From Candidatus Methanoperedentaceae archaeon (GTDB lineage: Archaea > Halobacteriota > Methanosarcinia > Methanosarcinales > Methanoperedenaceae), in contig PQAS01000021.1 of assembly GCA_003104905.1 (NCBI GenBank), forward strand, positions 4,112 to 68,111: a DNA stretch of 64,000 nt, read 5' to 3'. A model generated the notes under the pieces. The model saw nothing but the letters and a program-made list of their open reading frames with translations. It had not been told where the DNA came from and made no database searches. A program made the translations under genes and the position numbers. Shown in pieces: positions 17,404 through 26,535 of this stretch. How positions within the stretch are numbered: the first letter of the stretch is position 1; every line of letters starts with the position of its first letter.

Positions 17404-18921
17404 TTAACTTCTCGTTATCACTTTTGATGCCGAGCCTGTTGTTGTTGTCACAGTCACGGTATCGCCTATTGCGGCTGCCGGTGATGTGGTCTTCCTCGCC
17501 TTTATCTGTGTAGTGCTCCAGCTTGTGATGCTGTCAGAATAGAATATCGTTCCATCCGGTTTCTTAATAGTCACATACTGGTTGGCATTCTGTGCCGGTT
17601 GTGTTCCGAATCCGGTACCGGTGATGGTTATAGTGCCTGATTTCAACTTCGCAGATGAGATCGTTACCGGTGAGACAACGGTCAGAGCAGACAATTTGCT
17701 TGTTGTTGAATCAGCGGCGCCAGTCTTTACAACCTGGATCTGGTGTACACCTGCTGCTAATGCCGGAACAGTCACATCTATCCGGGAGTTTTCTACCGAC
17801 GTAGGTGTAATGTCAGTTCCATCCACTTTTACCGTAGTCGTGTAGGTATCCTGCACAAAGTTGTCACCAGTTATTGTCACAACAGTAGCCTGACCTGCGG
17901 TTAATACCGATGGGGTAAAGCTGGATGCATCTATGACTATTGGTCCTCCGAATGGCTGGGCTTCACCTGCGTTCCAGAATGCATGGCATCCGTTACAGTC
18001 CCAGTTGGCTCCGATGTGACCATAGCCCTGCTGTCCATTCGTGCCGGAATAATTGAACTGGATGTTATGTATGGACATTACGCTGTGACACTTCTCGCAC
18101 GCAGTACCATTGAGGGCATCAACGGACGAATTCCTGAGCTCCAGGAGTCGAGCGCCGCTTGAACCATTGTTGAGAGGTCCGCAGCAACCCTGTCCCCAGG
18201 CTCCGGTTCCATTAATTCTTAATACACTGGTTGGTGATACGGCCACGTTAATAACATGGCACCAGTTGCATGCAGCACCTAATGTTCGGTCTGTTTGATG
18301 ACCTACGCCAGCGCTATTGCCAAGAATTTCTCCATGGTGATTGTCGTGGTTGTTTAAAACAATTGGCGATGTAGACGATGTGTTCTGATGGCATGCCAGA
18401 CATCCGCCCCAATACCTGCCGCTGGTGGCATTATACACCCTGTTATCGGCGTATGGGGTTACAAGGGATGTGTTGTATGAAGGAACATAGTGCCCATCAT
18501 CATAGTCGGCGATGAAACCGCCATGGCAATCACTGCATTGTCTTGTTTGTGCAGCCACTGTATTGATGTGATGCGGTCTGCTGATGTTCAATCCTGTCGG
18601 GTTTGCATAGAATGCCGTACCATTGTGGCAATTTATGCAGTTTCTGTCTACCAATACTGACTGTCCGTTCGGACCGGACACTACCGGATGACAGGTCGTA
18701 CAGCCATATTCTCCTGATTGCACAAGGAGATGATGCCTGTTGGGCACGCCTCCAAGAGACGTTGAATCATGGCAATTTCTGCACAATGGCTCATTGTAAG
18801 TTGCTATTCCCGTGTCGTATATCCCTATGTTCTGGTTTGCCGGCGGCGGCGGTACTAGCGCCCACGCCAATCCAACAAACGCCAGAAAGACGATAGCTGC
18901 TGCTATATATAATTTTTTCAT
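17404..18921 (-). CDS. Octahaem cytochrome c with IPT/TIG tail (8h-1)
   Basis: 505 residues. Signal peptide, VPPPPANQ and GIYDT, eight CxxCH motifs (CRNCH, CTTCH, CINCH, CSDCH, CLACH, CNWCH, CEKCH, CNGCH), then two IPT/TIG domains. GGGAG lies seven bases before the ATG. Relative to 8h-2 it carries about 45-50 extra residues between haems 6 and 7 (about 18102-18255), rich in Gly/Asn/Ser and containing adjacent cysteines (GQGCCGP) that do not form a haem motif. It is the first gene of the island in the direction of transcription, behind a good TATA promoter. Likely secreted. Confidence 0.92.
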   Translation of the reverse strand: MKKLYIAAAIVFLAFVGLAWALVPPPPANQNIGIYDTGIATYNEPLCRNCHDSTSLGGVPNRHHLLVQSGEYGCTTCHPVVSGPNGQSVLVDRNCINCHNGTAFYANPTGLNISRPHHINTVAAQTRQCSDCHGGFIADYDDGHYVPSYNTSLVTPYADNRVYNATSGRYWGGCLACHQNTSSTSPIVLNNHDNHHGEILGNSAGVGHQTDRTLGAACNWCHVINVAVSPTSVLRINGTGAWGQGCCGPLNNGSSGARLLELRNSSVDALNGTACEKCHSVMSIHNIQFNYSGTNGQQGYGHIGANWDCNGCHAFWNAGEAQPFGGPIVIDASSFTPSVLTAGQATVVTITGDNFVQDTYTTTVKVDGTDITPTSVENSRIDVTVPALAAGVHQIQVVKTGAADSTTSKLSALTVVSPVTISSAKLKSGTITITGTGFGTQPAQNANQYVTIKKPDGTIFYSDSITSWSTTQIKARKTTSPAAAIGDTVTVTTTTGSASKVITRS

Positions 18922-19403
18922 ATTTTTTCTCCCTATTTTATTTTCTAATATGATCGCAGCATCGTTGAAGTCGAATTATCTACATATTTACAAATTGAAT
19001 TTTAAAATATACAGATATTTTTTTATTCTCCTATCCTCCACTTTGTTACGATCCGCCCGGATTATCCCAATTAATACAGGCAGGTTATAAGAAATTGTTA
19101 TAGTATATATATCTTTCGATTTGATTTTACATCATTAAAATGCAATGCTTACAGCATACGATTAAATTTTAACATGTGATACGTTATATCACCACAAACA
19201 TATCGAAGAAAATAAACAATATCAAGTTATTTATAAATACACAGCCAGTTATTTACTAAGTCACAATTTAAAATCTTCACGCAGTAGTTCAATGCATCAT
19301 AAGGAAAGATTCGGATTCAAATAGCAATTATTTAATAATACAACGTAATATTGGACACCTTCAGGAGTGAAAATATAACGAAACAATCCGGAGATAATAA
19401 CAA
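18922..19403. other. Divergent promoter region between 8h-1 and mptA
   Basis: 482 bases, AT-rich, no supportable ORF or structured RNA. It contains the TATA element of the cytochrome island (19103-19113, minus). A GGAG Shine-Dalgarno sequence lies just before mptA near 19391. Confidence 0.7.
19103..19113 (-). promoter_or_regulatory. BRE/TATA promoter of the cytochrome island
   Basis: The minus strand reads CGAAAGATATATATAC, a BRE-like CGAAAG directly followed by a TATA box. Transcription would start near 19080, giving a leader of about 160 bases before the 8h-1 ATG, long enough for post-transcriptional control. Confidence 0.55.
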
Positions 19404-20354
19404 ATGAAACTTCCTGTAGTTCATCTACCCGACATACAGGCGAACCAGCCTGATATACCAATAACATTGACACGCGTGGGGGTAACGGATGTCAAGAAAC
19501 TTGTAGAAGTGGCTCGAAGGGATAAGCGTCCTATCGTGCTTGTTTCCACATTTGATATTTTTGTGGATCTTCCATCTGACAGGAAAGGCGCGAATCTATC
19601 GAGAAATTTCGAGGCCATAGACGAAGTGCTGGAGGAAATGATAGCATCTCCTGTTTACGAGATCGAGGATCTATGCAGCGAAGTGGCAAAAAGGCTTATT
19701 GACAGGCATGAATATGCCCTGATCGCCGAAGTAAGGATGAAAAGCGAATATGTCCTGAAAAGGGAAACACCTGCGACAAAATTAAATTGCCAGGAAGTGG
19801 TGAATATTTTCGCAGAGGCAAAGGCTATACGGGGTAAAGAACTCACGATAAGAAAACTTGTAGGCGCTGAAGTTCTTGGCATCACAGCATGCCCCTGCGC
19901 CCAGGAAATAATGGTGGATAAGGCCAGAAAAGAATTAAAAGCGCTGGGTGTGGAATTCGCAGTTATCAAGAAATTCTTGTATAATGTGCCCATGCCTACG
20001 CATAACCAGAGAGGCCGGGGTATAATTTCGATCGAAGTCCAGAACAGTCATTTTGTCTCGCTTGAAAAGATCATCAATATAATTGAGCATTCCATGAGCT
20101 CGCAGATGTTCGAATTACTTAAGCGCACCGATGAAGCAATGATCGTTGAAAGGGCTCATAAGAATCCCAAATTTGTGGAAGATTGTGTGCGCACAATGGC
20201 CCAAAAAGTAGTCAAGGAATTTCCGGAGCTGCCTGATGATTCTGTAATTATTGTAAAACAGATAAATGAGGAAAGCATACACAGGCATAATGCTTTCGCG
20301 GAGAGGAAATCCACACTGGGGGAATTGAGGCAGGAGATCAGTAATATTGTGTGA
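19404..20354 (+). CDS. mptA: GTP cyclohydrolase MptA (FolE2-type, archaeal)
   Basis: 316 residues. MptA is the Fe(II)-dependent GTP cyclohydrolase that makes 7,8-dihydroneopterin 2',3'-cyclic phosphate, the first step of tetrahydromethanopterin synthesis. Family features visible are the metal/catalytic Cys region ITACPCAQE, the PTHNQRGRG segment, and the N-terminal [21 protein letters not shown]. The length is normal for the family. It is a strong sign that the organism uses methanopterin-linked C1 chemistry. It is a single gene reading away from the cytochrome island, with convergent neighbours on its 3' side. Confidence 0.95.
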   Translation: MKLPVVHLPDIQANQPDIPITLTRVGVTDVKKLVEVARRDKRPIVLVSTFDIFVDLPSDRKGANLSRNFEAIDEVLEEMIASPVYEIEDLCSEVAKRLIDRHEYALIAEVRMKSEYVLKRETPATKLNCQEVVNIFAEAKAIRGKELTIRKLVGAEVLGITACPCAQEIMVDKARKELKALGVEFAVIKKFLYNVPMPTHNQRGRGIISIEVQNSHFVSLEKIINIIEHSMSSQMFELLKRTDEAMIVERAHKNPKFVEDCVRTMAQKVVKEFPELPDDSVIIVKQINEESIHRHNAFAERKSTLGELRQEISNIV

Positions 20355-20369
20355 GATTTCTGTAATATC

Positions 20370-21359
20370 CTAAATCCATCCAAAATATCTCTGGAAAAAT
20401 CCTATTTCCTTCACCTCAACAGGCGCCTGTAAATTTGAGGAGTATTTAATATCGCCTTCCGGTGTCTCATACCTCAGCACCATATCCATAGAATAGAATT
20501 TTGAGACTGACTTGCTGTCTGCTTTTATCCTGTATTTTGCCGCTACAACTTCTTCCGGTTCAATGTTATACAGGAATGCCTTGTCATCTGTCGTGCTTAT
20601 AGGATCAGAGGGATTGATTATTGCCATGACATCTCTTGCTTCTTCTTCCCCGGTATTTTTAATCGTTATTTCAATAATGTCTTCGTTACCGGGAAACAGG
20701 CTTCCATTGGTTTCAATTATCTCAAAATCAGCCTGTTTTTTTACCCTGATCATAATTGTCTGGTTTTGTGCCATCATACCATACCAGTAGTTCGCATCGT
20801 ATGTTTCCCGGGATGCATTTGCATCTATGATCTGTACGTTTTTCTGGTAATCGTATGTAACATCCAGTTTGAGAGGATATTCTCCAGCCTTTGCTTTTTT
20901 ATCGATTTTGATATCAAATTTTAACGGTGAAATAGCGTTCTGTCCGCTTCTTATTGAGCCTGCCTGCTGGCTTACTGACTTTACTTCGATCGGGCTATCA
21001 CCTGACAGTGACGCGACCAGGCCCATTGCATCTACTATCTTCCCCTCAACCTTAATTTCAGTCTGGGCCGCAAAGATTTCATTGTCACCTGAAGGACGCT
21101 CGTCAGCCTCAAATCCGAGAAATTTTCCCCTGTTCATAAGATCGATATTCAGCGTGGCGGTCTGTCCCCGTTCAAACTCATTGCTTCCGACAATGGTTGC
21201 ATTAATATCCGGACTTCCGTATACATTATAATAATTCTTTGCGAAATCAAAGCTTCTTGGCACATTGTACATGGCAGGCGCATCATAACCTGCTGAGGCA
21301 ATTGTTATTGTAGTTAAATAAAGAAATATTAATATATATAATTTATCTATTTTATTCAT
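20370..21359 (-). CDS. Secreted S-layer-like/CARDB protein, partner of ABC transporter
   Basis: 329 residues with an N-terminal signal (ending near IASAG) and no C-terminal anchor. It has beta-rich repeats resembling the COG1361 S-layer-like/CARDB adhesion-domain proteins: a typical phrase is FPGNEDIIEITIKNTGEEEARDV. Its ATG follows the permease stop directly (TAAATG), so it is the last gene of a three-gene operon: ATPase, permease, secreted protein. It is likely the extracellular part or cargo of that transporter. The substrate is unknown. Confidence 0.8.
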   Translation of the reverse strand: MNKIDKLYILIFLYLTTITIASAGYDAPAMYNVPRSFDFAKNYYNVYGSPDINATIVGSNEFERGQTATLNIDLMNRGKFLGFEADERPSGDNEIFAAQTEIKVEGKIVDAMGLVASLSGDSPIEVKSVSQQAGSIRSGQNAISPLKFDIKIDKKAKAGEYPLKLDVTYDYQKNVQIIDANASRETYDANYWYGMMAQNQTIMIRVKKQADFEIIETNGSLFPGNEDIIEITIKNTGEEEARDVMAIINPSDPISTTDDKAFLYNIEPEEVVAAKYRIKADSKSVSKFYSMDMVLRYETPEGDIKYSSNLQAPVEVKEIGFFQRYFGWI

Positions 21360-22481
21360 TTATACTTCCCTCCTGAAAATACGGATGGCAACGGAAAAAA
21401 TAATTATCGAGTATATGAGTAGAATTATCAGGTCACCGGCTATTGCATTGATACCCTGCCCTTTTATCATGACGATACGCATTGCATCATTTGCATATGT
21501 AAGCGGGATTAAATACGCTATCCAGCGCATCCAATCAGGTATTGAGTCCAGAGGGAAAAATACGCCTGTTGCGAACATGGATGGAAGCGTAAATAACATA
21601 CTAATCTGCTGGAATGATGTCATATCTTCTGATTTTGCAGATATGGCTATTCCCATGCCTACAGCCCCGAAAGTAAATATAACCAGTATCAATGCAACAA
21701 GGAGCCATGACCCATTCATCGTAACGCCAAAGATAAGTATTGCAGCAAGGATCAGGATAACAGCACGGGCAAGCTGCAGGATAAGCTGGTGAATGGTCTT
21801 TCCAAAAATAACAGCCCCCCTGCTGACAGGCGTCATCAGTATTCGGACTATTGTGCCATCTTCCCTTTCGCCTGCAACCGCATAGCCGGTACTCATCACG
21901 GTACCGAAAAATACTGTGAGCGCTATAACCGCCGGTGTAAGAAAGTCTATGTATTTCAGGCTGCCATACAGATCAGGAACAGTCAGGAGGATGGTTCCCG
22001 GCTGGCTTTTTGCAAGTATCTTGTTCATGGTTTCAACTATGATACCTGTTGATGTGGTGTCTGACTGGTCGGTCAGCAAAGTGACTTCAGGCTTCTCATT
22101 TTTGGCGAGTCTGTCGCTATAATCCACAGGTATTATCAAAACCGCCTTATATTCCGCTGAATTTATTTTGTCTTCAGCTTCGGATTGTGACATGTCCTTT
22201 GTATATGTTATCTCGAACATCTTGTTATCGCTGTTCTTCGGAATGAAAGTCCCAAGCTCCTGAACCAGTGCATTTGAGCTCACGCCCATATCATTATTCA
22301 CGATGAGCAGGTTTACATTATTGACACTTCCCCCCATACCGTATCCGAAAAAAACGATCATAACTATAGGGAATACAAATAATGGCACAACGAGGACTTT
22401 TTTCCTGAAAAGCTGCTTAAATTCCTTTATCATTATTATCCGGGAATTTTTGAGCTCCCTTTTGATGTTCATTTCAATCAC
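21360..22481 (-). CDS. ABC-2 type transporter permease
   Basis: 373 residues. One N-terminal transmembrane helix (VLVVPLFVFPIVMIVFFGYG), a large extracytoplasmic loop of about 140 residues, then five or so helices in the C-terminal half, the layout of ABC-2 / YhgE-like drug or polymer exporters. The chosen start is GTG at 22481, four bases after AGGAG; ATG at 22472 is an alternative. It overlaps the ATPase gene by eight bases and is followed without a gap by a secreted protein. Confidence 0.9.
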   Translation of the reverse strand: MIEMNIKRELKNSRIIMIKEFKQLFRKKVLVVPLFVFPIVMIVFFGYGMGGSVNNVNLLIVNNDMGVSSNALVQELGTFIPKNSDNKMFEITYTKDMSQSEAEDKINSAEYKAVLIIPVDYSDRLAKNEKPEVTLLTDQSDTTSTGIIVETMNKILAKSQPGTILLTVPDLYGSLKYIDFLTPAVIALTVFFGTVMSTGYAVAGEREDGTIVRILMTPVSRGAVIFGKTIHQLILQLARAVILILAAILIFGVTMNGSWLLVALILVIFTFGAVGMGIAISAKSEDMTSFQQISMLFTLPSMFATGVFFPLDSIPDWMRWIAYLIPLTYANDAMRIVMIKGQGINAIAGDLIILLIYSIIIFSVAIRIFRREV

Positions 22482-23223
22482 GTATCTCCTCGCCTGTAAG
22501 GTGGATAAAGACTTCTTCCAGACTTGTGCTATTTGACGTTTTCTTCAGGTTTTCCGGTGTATCAAGCGCCACGAGTTTCCCGGCATTCATTATCGCGACC
22601 CTGTTGCACAATTTATCAGCTTCTTCCATATAATGCGTGGTGAAGATCAGAGTTTTGCCTTCTTCATTGAACTTCATTGCAAGTTTCCAGATAGCCTGCC
22701 TGGTCTGCGGATCCAGGCCCGTCGTAGGTTCATCCCAGAAGATTATTTCAGGATCGTGTATGATGGCACATATGACCGACAGGCGCTGTTTCATTCCCCC
22801 TGAAAAGCCCCCCGTAAACCGATCCGAATGCGTTTTGAGATTTACAAGTTTCAGGTAGTAATCTATTCTTTCATCCATTAATTTTTTTGGAACATCATAC
22901 AGGTTTCCCATAAGTTCCAAATTTTCCCTGGCTGTAAGATCAGGATAAAGACTGTGCTGCTGCGGAACGACCCCGATTTTCTGCCTTATCTTTTCATCTT
23001 CCTTTTCCACATCAAGCCCTGATACCATTATGCTTCCTCCTGTTGGTTTTACCAGTGTTGTCATCATCGCAAAAGTTGTGGATTTGCCTGCACCGTTGGG
23101 TCCGATCATACCGAAGATCTCTCCCTTATATATTTCAAAACTGATATGATCTACTGCAATTAATTCAGTTCTTCTGGTCTTGAAGACTTTGGTGAGTCCC
23201 TTCACTTCAATAATTGTCTCCAA
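22474..23223 (-). CDS. ABC transporter ATP-binding protein
   Basis: 249 residues from a TTG start at 23223 with GGAGG six bases upstream. Walker A GPNGAGKST, Q-loop in VVPQQHSLYP, signature FSGGMKQRL, Walker B IIFWDEP and the H-loop TTHYMEEAD are all present. It belongs to the DrrA/ABC-2 exporter ATPase group and energises the permease encoded immediately downstream. Confidence 0.95.
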   Translation of the reverse strand: METIIEVKGLTKVFKTRRTELIAVDHISFEIYKGEIFGMIGPNGAGKSTTFAMMTTLVKPTGGSIMVSGLDVEKEDEKIRQKIGVVPQQHSLYPDLTARENLELMGNLYDVPKKLMDERIDYYLKLVNLKTHSDRFTGGFSGGMKQRLSVICAIIHDPEIIFWDEPTTGLDPQTRQAIWKLAMKFNEEGKTLIFTTHYMEEADKLCNRVAIMNAGKLVALDTPENLKKTSNSTSLEEVFIHLTGEEIRD

Positions 23224-23545
23224 TCCTTACCTCCATTTGCATATACAGATATCATCGTTGAAAAGGTAAGGCTTTTTCGCTTTAGTGGATAGGAGAAGGC
23301 AGTACGAAAATAGGGGTGGATGGTATGGAAAACATGTTTTACTGCCTTCTTCGGTTCAATTATTTGTTTTTTGAATGAATAAATAGGATTGCCCATTCTC
23401 AAAGTTTGATAATAGCTGGAAAAATGCAACAGTGACCAGGAATATAGAACGCGGATGCTCCAATCCGCGCATGTTTGATGTTACAATTCAAGCTCTATAG
23501 AACCTTGCGTTAACTTTTGAGTTAACCTTTGCGTTAACTTAACCC
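23224..23545. other. Intergenic region with short GTTAAC repeats
   Basis: 322 bases without a convincing gene. It holds the Shine-Dalgarno sequence and probable promoter of the ABC operon at the left end and a short tandem repeat at 23505-23540 beside the stop of the RPA-associated gene. Confidence 0.6.
23505..23540. repeat. Three 12-base repeats centred on GTTAAC
   Basis: TTGCGTTAACTT, TTGAGTTAACCT and TTGCGTTAACTT lie head to tail, so the palindrome GTTAAC recurs every 12 bases. They lie just past the stop of the RPA-associated gene. Confidence 0.7.
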
Positions 23546-24121
23546 CTACCGCACCTTCATCGACTCCAGCGCCATTGCCACCATCGCCTTATACTGCTCC
23601 ACATTAGTAGAATAATGCTCCTTTGCCTTCACTGCATCAGGCTCGGTACCATTTAATTTCGAAAGTCTCTTTGCGGTCAGGTCAGCAGTCTCAACAACCC
23701 ATCTGTCCCGTGTGGCGCCATCCACCACATGCATGGATTCAGCCCTGATGGATACAAGGACATTTCCTTCTTTGGTCGTAAAGGTCGTGGGTTTCCCTAT
23801 GACGGCCAGGAACTCCGGGGGTGCGGACCTGGCAAGCACCTGCGCGGCTTCGGGCTGGTACTGCCCGGCTGATACGAAGAATGCGCCTGTTGGGTCAACG
23901 ATGCGCCCTCGCCAGAATTCGGAATCAGTCCCGATGTCTTCTTTTTCAGTCAGCGTGCCCACGATGAAGACGCGATTTGCTTTTGCGCCTGTGGGTGTGA
24001 TAAGATATGAAGGTGAATACTGGTCATGTCCTTCCTTTGCCTGGAGGTTTGATTCTTTCAGCTCTGCAGCAAATATGCGATGAGCTATTTCCCTTACAAA
24101 TCCCGATGAGCTGTCAGCCAT
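23546..24121 (-). CDS. RPA-associated protein (COG3390-type)
   Basis: 191 residues. It resembles the archaeal RPA-family accessory subunit (COG3390) encoded next to replication protein A in Euryarchaeota. Visible features are the N-terminal SSGFVREIAHRIFAAEL, an OB-fold-like middle (VFIVGTLTEKEDIG, WRGRIVDPTGAFFVSAG) and a helical C-terminus. It starts two bases after the RPA gene and is presumably made with it as part of the single-strand DNA-binding complex. Confidence 0.85.
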   Translation of the reverse strand: MADSSSGFVREIAHRIFAAELKESNLQAKEGHDQYSPSYLITPTGAKANRVFIVGTLTEKEDIGTDSEFWRGRIVDPTGAFFVSAGQYQPEAAQVLARSAPPEFLAVIGKPTTFTTKEGNVLVSIRAESMHVVDGATRDRWVVETADLTAKRLSKLNGTEPDAVKAKEHYSTNVEQYKAMVAMALESMKVR

Positions 24122-24123
24122 GG

Positions 24124-25053
24124 TTACGCCTCTACCGCAGTTGCTGCAAGTATCCTCTTTATATCTTCCTCAATGGGTTTTACATCCTGCTTGATGGTAT
24201 CAACGAGTATGAATCTGTCAAGCTTTGCCCCGGTCACGACATAATATCGTCCAACGAGCCTGCTTTTTATTACATCAAGAACTACCGCCTGGTCAAGAGC
24301 TTCCGTTGCCATTTCCTTTGCTTTATCAAGAGTGATCCCCGTGAAGGCTTCCGTCACTTCCCTGTTCATCAGTATATCCTGTACTTTTTCCCCGTCATCC
24401 ATTACTGCTTTGACTCTCAGGTCATATATTCCATCCACTTTCCCATGTTCACCGCATGCGCCTTTTATCAGCGCCCTGTTACATTCCGGGCATCGCTTTA
24501 TCAAGCCTGAGCCGCTCTGGATATCCACTATTGCGCCATGGAATTCGACAAGCGTTTTCCCTACTTTGATATCTTCAGTTATCGGTATGATTTCACTGGT
24601 TTTGTTCAGGCTGACACTGAACCGCCCCTGCCATAGCGACGTTGCCACGTTCTTAAATATGTAATTTTTTCCTTCTTCAACCTGGGGAAGGTTTGCTTTA
24701 GTCCATTTCTTGAATGCTATTGTTCCTGATTCATCCCCCAGCAATCCGTTCTGGGAAAGGGATTCATGATTTGTCTCCCACAACTGGACCACTTTGCAGC
24801 GAAGGGTTATCCACTTACCATCCTCTTTTATATCTGCCGCTTTTACCTGCGGCGCGGCTCGCGGAGTGAAAAATTCAGTCTTGGGGATATTATGTTTCTT
24901 TAAAAAGTGATTTGTTACGTTTCGACGGGCTTCTTCAGCCGGGACCTTGAACTTGTTGATCAATTGATCAAGCATTGTATCTATTTCCCCTGTCTCCACC
25001 TTAACGCCAAGTTCCAGAAATCTGGCTTCTATCTGTTTTGTTATTTCATTCAT
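24124..25053 (-). CDS. rpa: Replication protein A large subunit with zinc finger
   Basis: 309 residues from the ATG at 25053, which has TGAGG six bases upstream; a TTG at 25065 is less likely. An N-terminal helical segment is followed by an OB fold (ITLRCKVVQLWE, SGTIAFKKWTKANLPQ), then a second OB-like region holding a zinc finger (CPECNRALIKGACGEHG). This is the arrangement of euryarchaeal RPA that binds single-stranded DNA in replication and repair. It is followed by its accessory gene. A TATA box lies about 65 bases upstream. Confidence 0.9.
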   Translation of the reverse strand: MNEITKQIEARFLELGVKVETGEIDTMLDQLINKFKVPAEEARRNVTNHFLKKHNIPKTEFFTPRAAPQVKAADIKEDGKWITLRCKVVQLWETNHESLSQNGLLGDESGTIAFKKWTKANLPQVEEGKNYIFKNVATSLWQGRFSVSLNKTSEIIPITEDIKVGKTLVEFHGAIVDIQSGSGLIKRCPECNRALIKGACGEHGKVDGIYDLRVKAVMDDGEKVQDILMNREVTEAFTGITLDKAKEMATEALDQAVVLDVIKSRLVGRYYVVTGAKLDRFILVDTIKQDVKPIEEDIKRILAATAVEA

Positions 25054-25118
25054 ATATTTCCTCAAGCCTCCTGTTTGATTTTTGTGTTTTGAGAGGCAAC
25101 TTTACCTTGTCCTGTGAA

Positions 25119-25126
25119 TATATAAA
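25119..25126 (-). promoter_or_regulatory. TATA box of the RPA operon
   Basis: The minus strand TTTATATA lies about 65 bases before the RPA ATG and would give a leader of about 40 bases that contains the Shine-Dalgarno sequence. Confidence 0.5.
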
Positions 25127-25184
25127 GCTATCCGGAGCGGTGTGAAAGTAATATTTTAATTAGCTGGAATTTCATTAAAAATAG

Positions 25185-25958
25185 ATGAAAAAGATAAGTT
25201 ATCCTGAAATAAAAGAAAAAATTGTTGCTTTCATAAGTTCCCGGGTATCGGGGGCTGTCATCGGTTTAAGCGGAGGCATAGATTCCGCATTGACGGCATA
25301 CCTCACGGTTCTTGCACTGGGAAAGGAAAATGTGCTTGGTTTGCTGCTCCCGGAAAAAGATATAACATCGAAGGCTGATATCGATGATGCCATTGAAGTT
25401 GCAAATATACTGGGTATTGAATACAAAATAATCGAAATATCCTCAGTCTTGGCTTCATTTTCATCCGTTATTCCTGTTTTTGATAATAAGTCAATAATCG
25501 CAAACGGTAACCTGAAAGCAAGAACTCGCATGTGCATTCTCTACTATCATGCCAACCTCATGGGCCGCATGGTGATCGGGACGGGGAATAAGACCGAATT
25601 GCTTCTGGGTTATTTTACAAAATACGGTGACGGAGGAGTTGATATCGAGCCTATCGGGGATCTTTATAAGACCCAGGTACGCGGACTCTCCAGACACATC
25701 GGGATTCCTGGCAGGATCATAGAAAAAACACCCACGGCAGGATTATGGCCCGGACAGACGGATGAAAGCGATCTTGGTGTATCATATGAAGTGGCTGACC
25801 AGGTGCTGACCTTGCTTGTTGATGAAAAAACAGATATTTCCGAGATAAAACGCAAATATCCGCCTGAGATAGTTGATAAACTGGCAGCACGCATCTCATC
25901 CAGCGGACATAAAAGAATATCACCTTGCACGATTGAGATAGGCAGACAATTATATTGA
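25185..25958 (+). CDS. nadE: NH3-dependent NAD+ synthetase
   Basis: 257 residues. It catalyses the ATP-dependent amidation of deamido-NAD, the last step of NAD synthesis. The PP-loop SGGIDSALTAY near the N-terminus, TGNKTELLLGYFTKYGDGG, and PTAGLWPGQTDESDLG are characteristic. The length fits the short, glutaminase-less archaeal form, so ammonia is the nitrogen donor. It stands alone and ends at a hairpin. Confidence 0.96.
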   Translation: MKKISYPEIKEKIVAFISSRVSGAVIGLSGGIDSALTAYLTVLALGKENVLGLLLPEKDITSKADIDDAIEVANILGIEYKIIEISSVLASFSSVIPVFDNKSIIANGNLKARTRMCILYYHANLMGRMVIGTGNKTELLLGYFTKYGDGGVDIEPIGDLYKTQVRGLSRHIGIPGRIIEKTPTAGLWPGQTDESDLGVSYEVADQVLTLLVDEKTDISEIKRKYPPEIVDKLAARISSSGHKRISPCTIEIGRQLY

Positions 25959-25990
25959 TTTTATCTGTAAATCGGCCTAAAGGGGCAGGA

Positions 25991-26015
25991 AACCTCTTAC
26001 CCCAATAGAGAGGTT
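25991..26015. terminator. Hairpin between nadE and convergent membrane-protein gene
   Basis: Seven-bp stem AACCTCT / AGAGGTT with an 11-base loop, followed on the plus strand by ATTTTTAATTT. It lies between two converging genes. Confidence 0.45.
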
Positions 26016-26410
26016 CAGATTTTTAATTTGTCCGTTTCTAAATTTATCGACTTTTGTTTGATCTTTTTCAAAATTGTATACCATTCATACAGAAACAATA
26101 CTAAACCCGAAAATGCTATGAGTTCAAGTAGTTCATATGTTGTAGAATCCGGCTCCAATTCCGCAAGACCTTCAAAGATTTCATGGGAAAGCATAAAGAA
26201 ACCTGTAATGACTATGAATATGCTGCTTCGAATGAAACTTCCTTTTTGTGAAATTATTTCATCGGAATTTCCCTGTGGATTCAGGAATCGCCATGTCAAA
26301 GCTATCTGGATTCCAATATAAACCGTGAACATTGAGAGTATTATTATAATTGATTGAATAATCCTGTATAGTGTAAAATCATCAATTACATTCCCCAATA
26401 ACCTATCCAT
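26015..26410 (-). CDS. Small integral membrane protein, unknown
   Basis: 131 residues, not recognised. Three hydrophobic helices are visible (about residues 17-38, 57-76 and 95-112), with a Lys-rich C-terminal tail on the probable cytoplasmic side. No catalytic motif is seen. It converges on nadE; the tiaS gene behind it is on the same strand but about 125 bases away. Confidence 0.65.
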   Translation of the reverse strand: MDRLLGNVIDDFTLYRIIQSIIIILSMFTVYIGIQIALTWRFLNPQGNSDEIISQKGSFIRSSIFIVITGFFMLSHEIFEGLAELEPDSTTYELLELIAFSGLVLFLYEWYTILKKIKQKSINLETDKLKI

Positions 26411-26535
26411 TATATCATCTCCACAAATTTTGGCATTATCAATTTCTCACAACCATTTAAGAAACCTTTTCCATATTATTTTAGTTAGATATTATTTCCG
26501 TATATACTTAGATAATAGAATATAAAACTTATCTC

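Noticed and set aside
18180-18200. CC pair in 8h-1 as a ninth haem site
   Set aside because: The cysteines are adjacent and no CxnCH with a following His fits.
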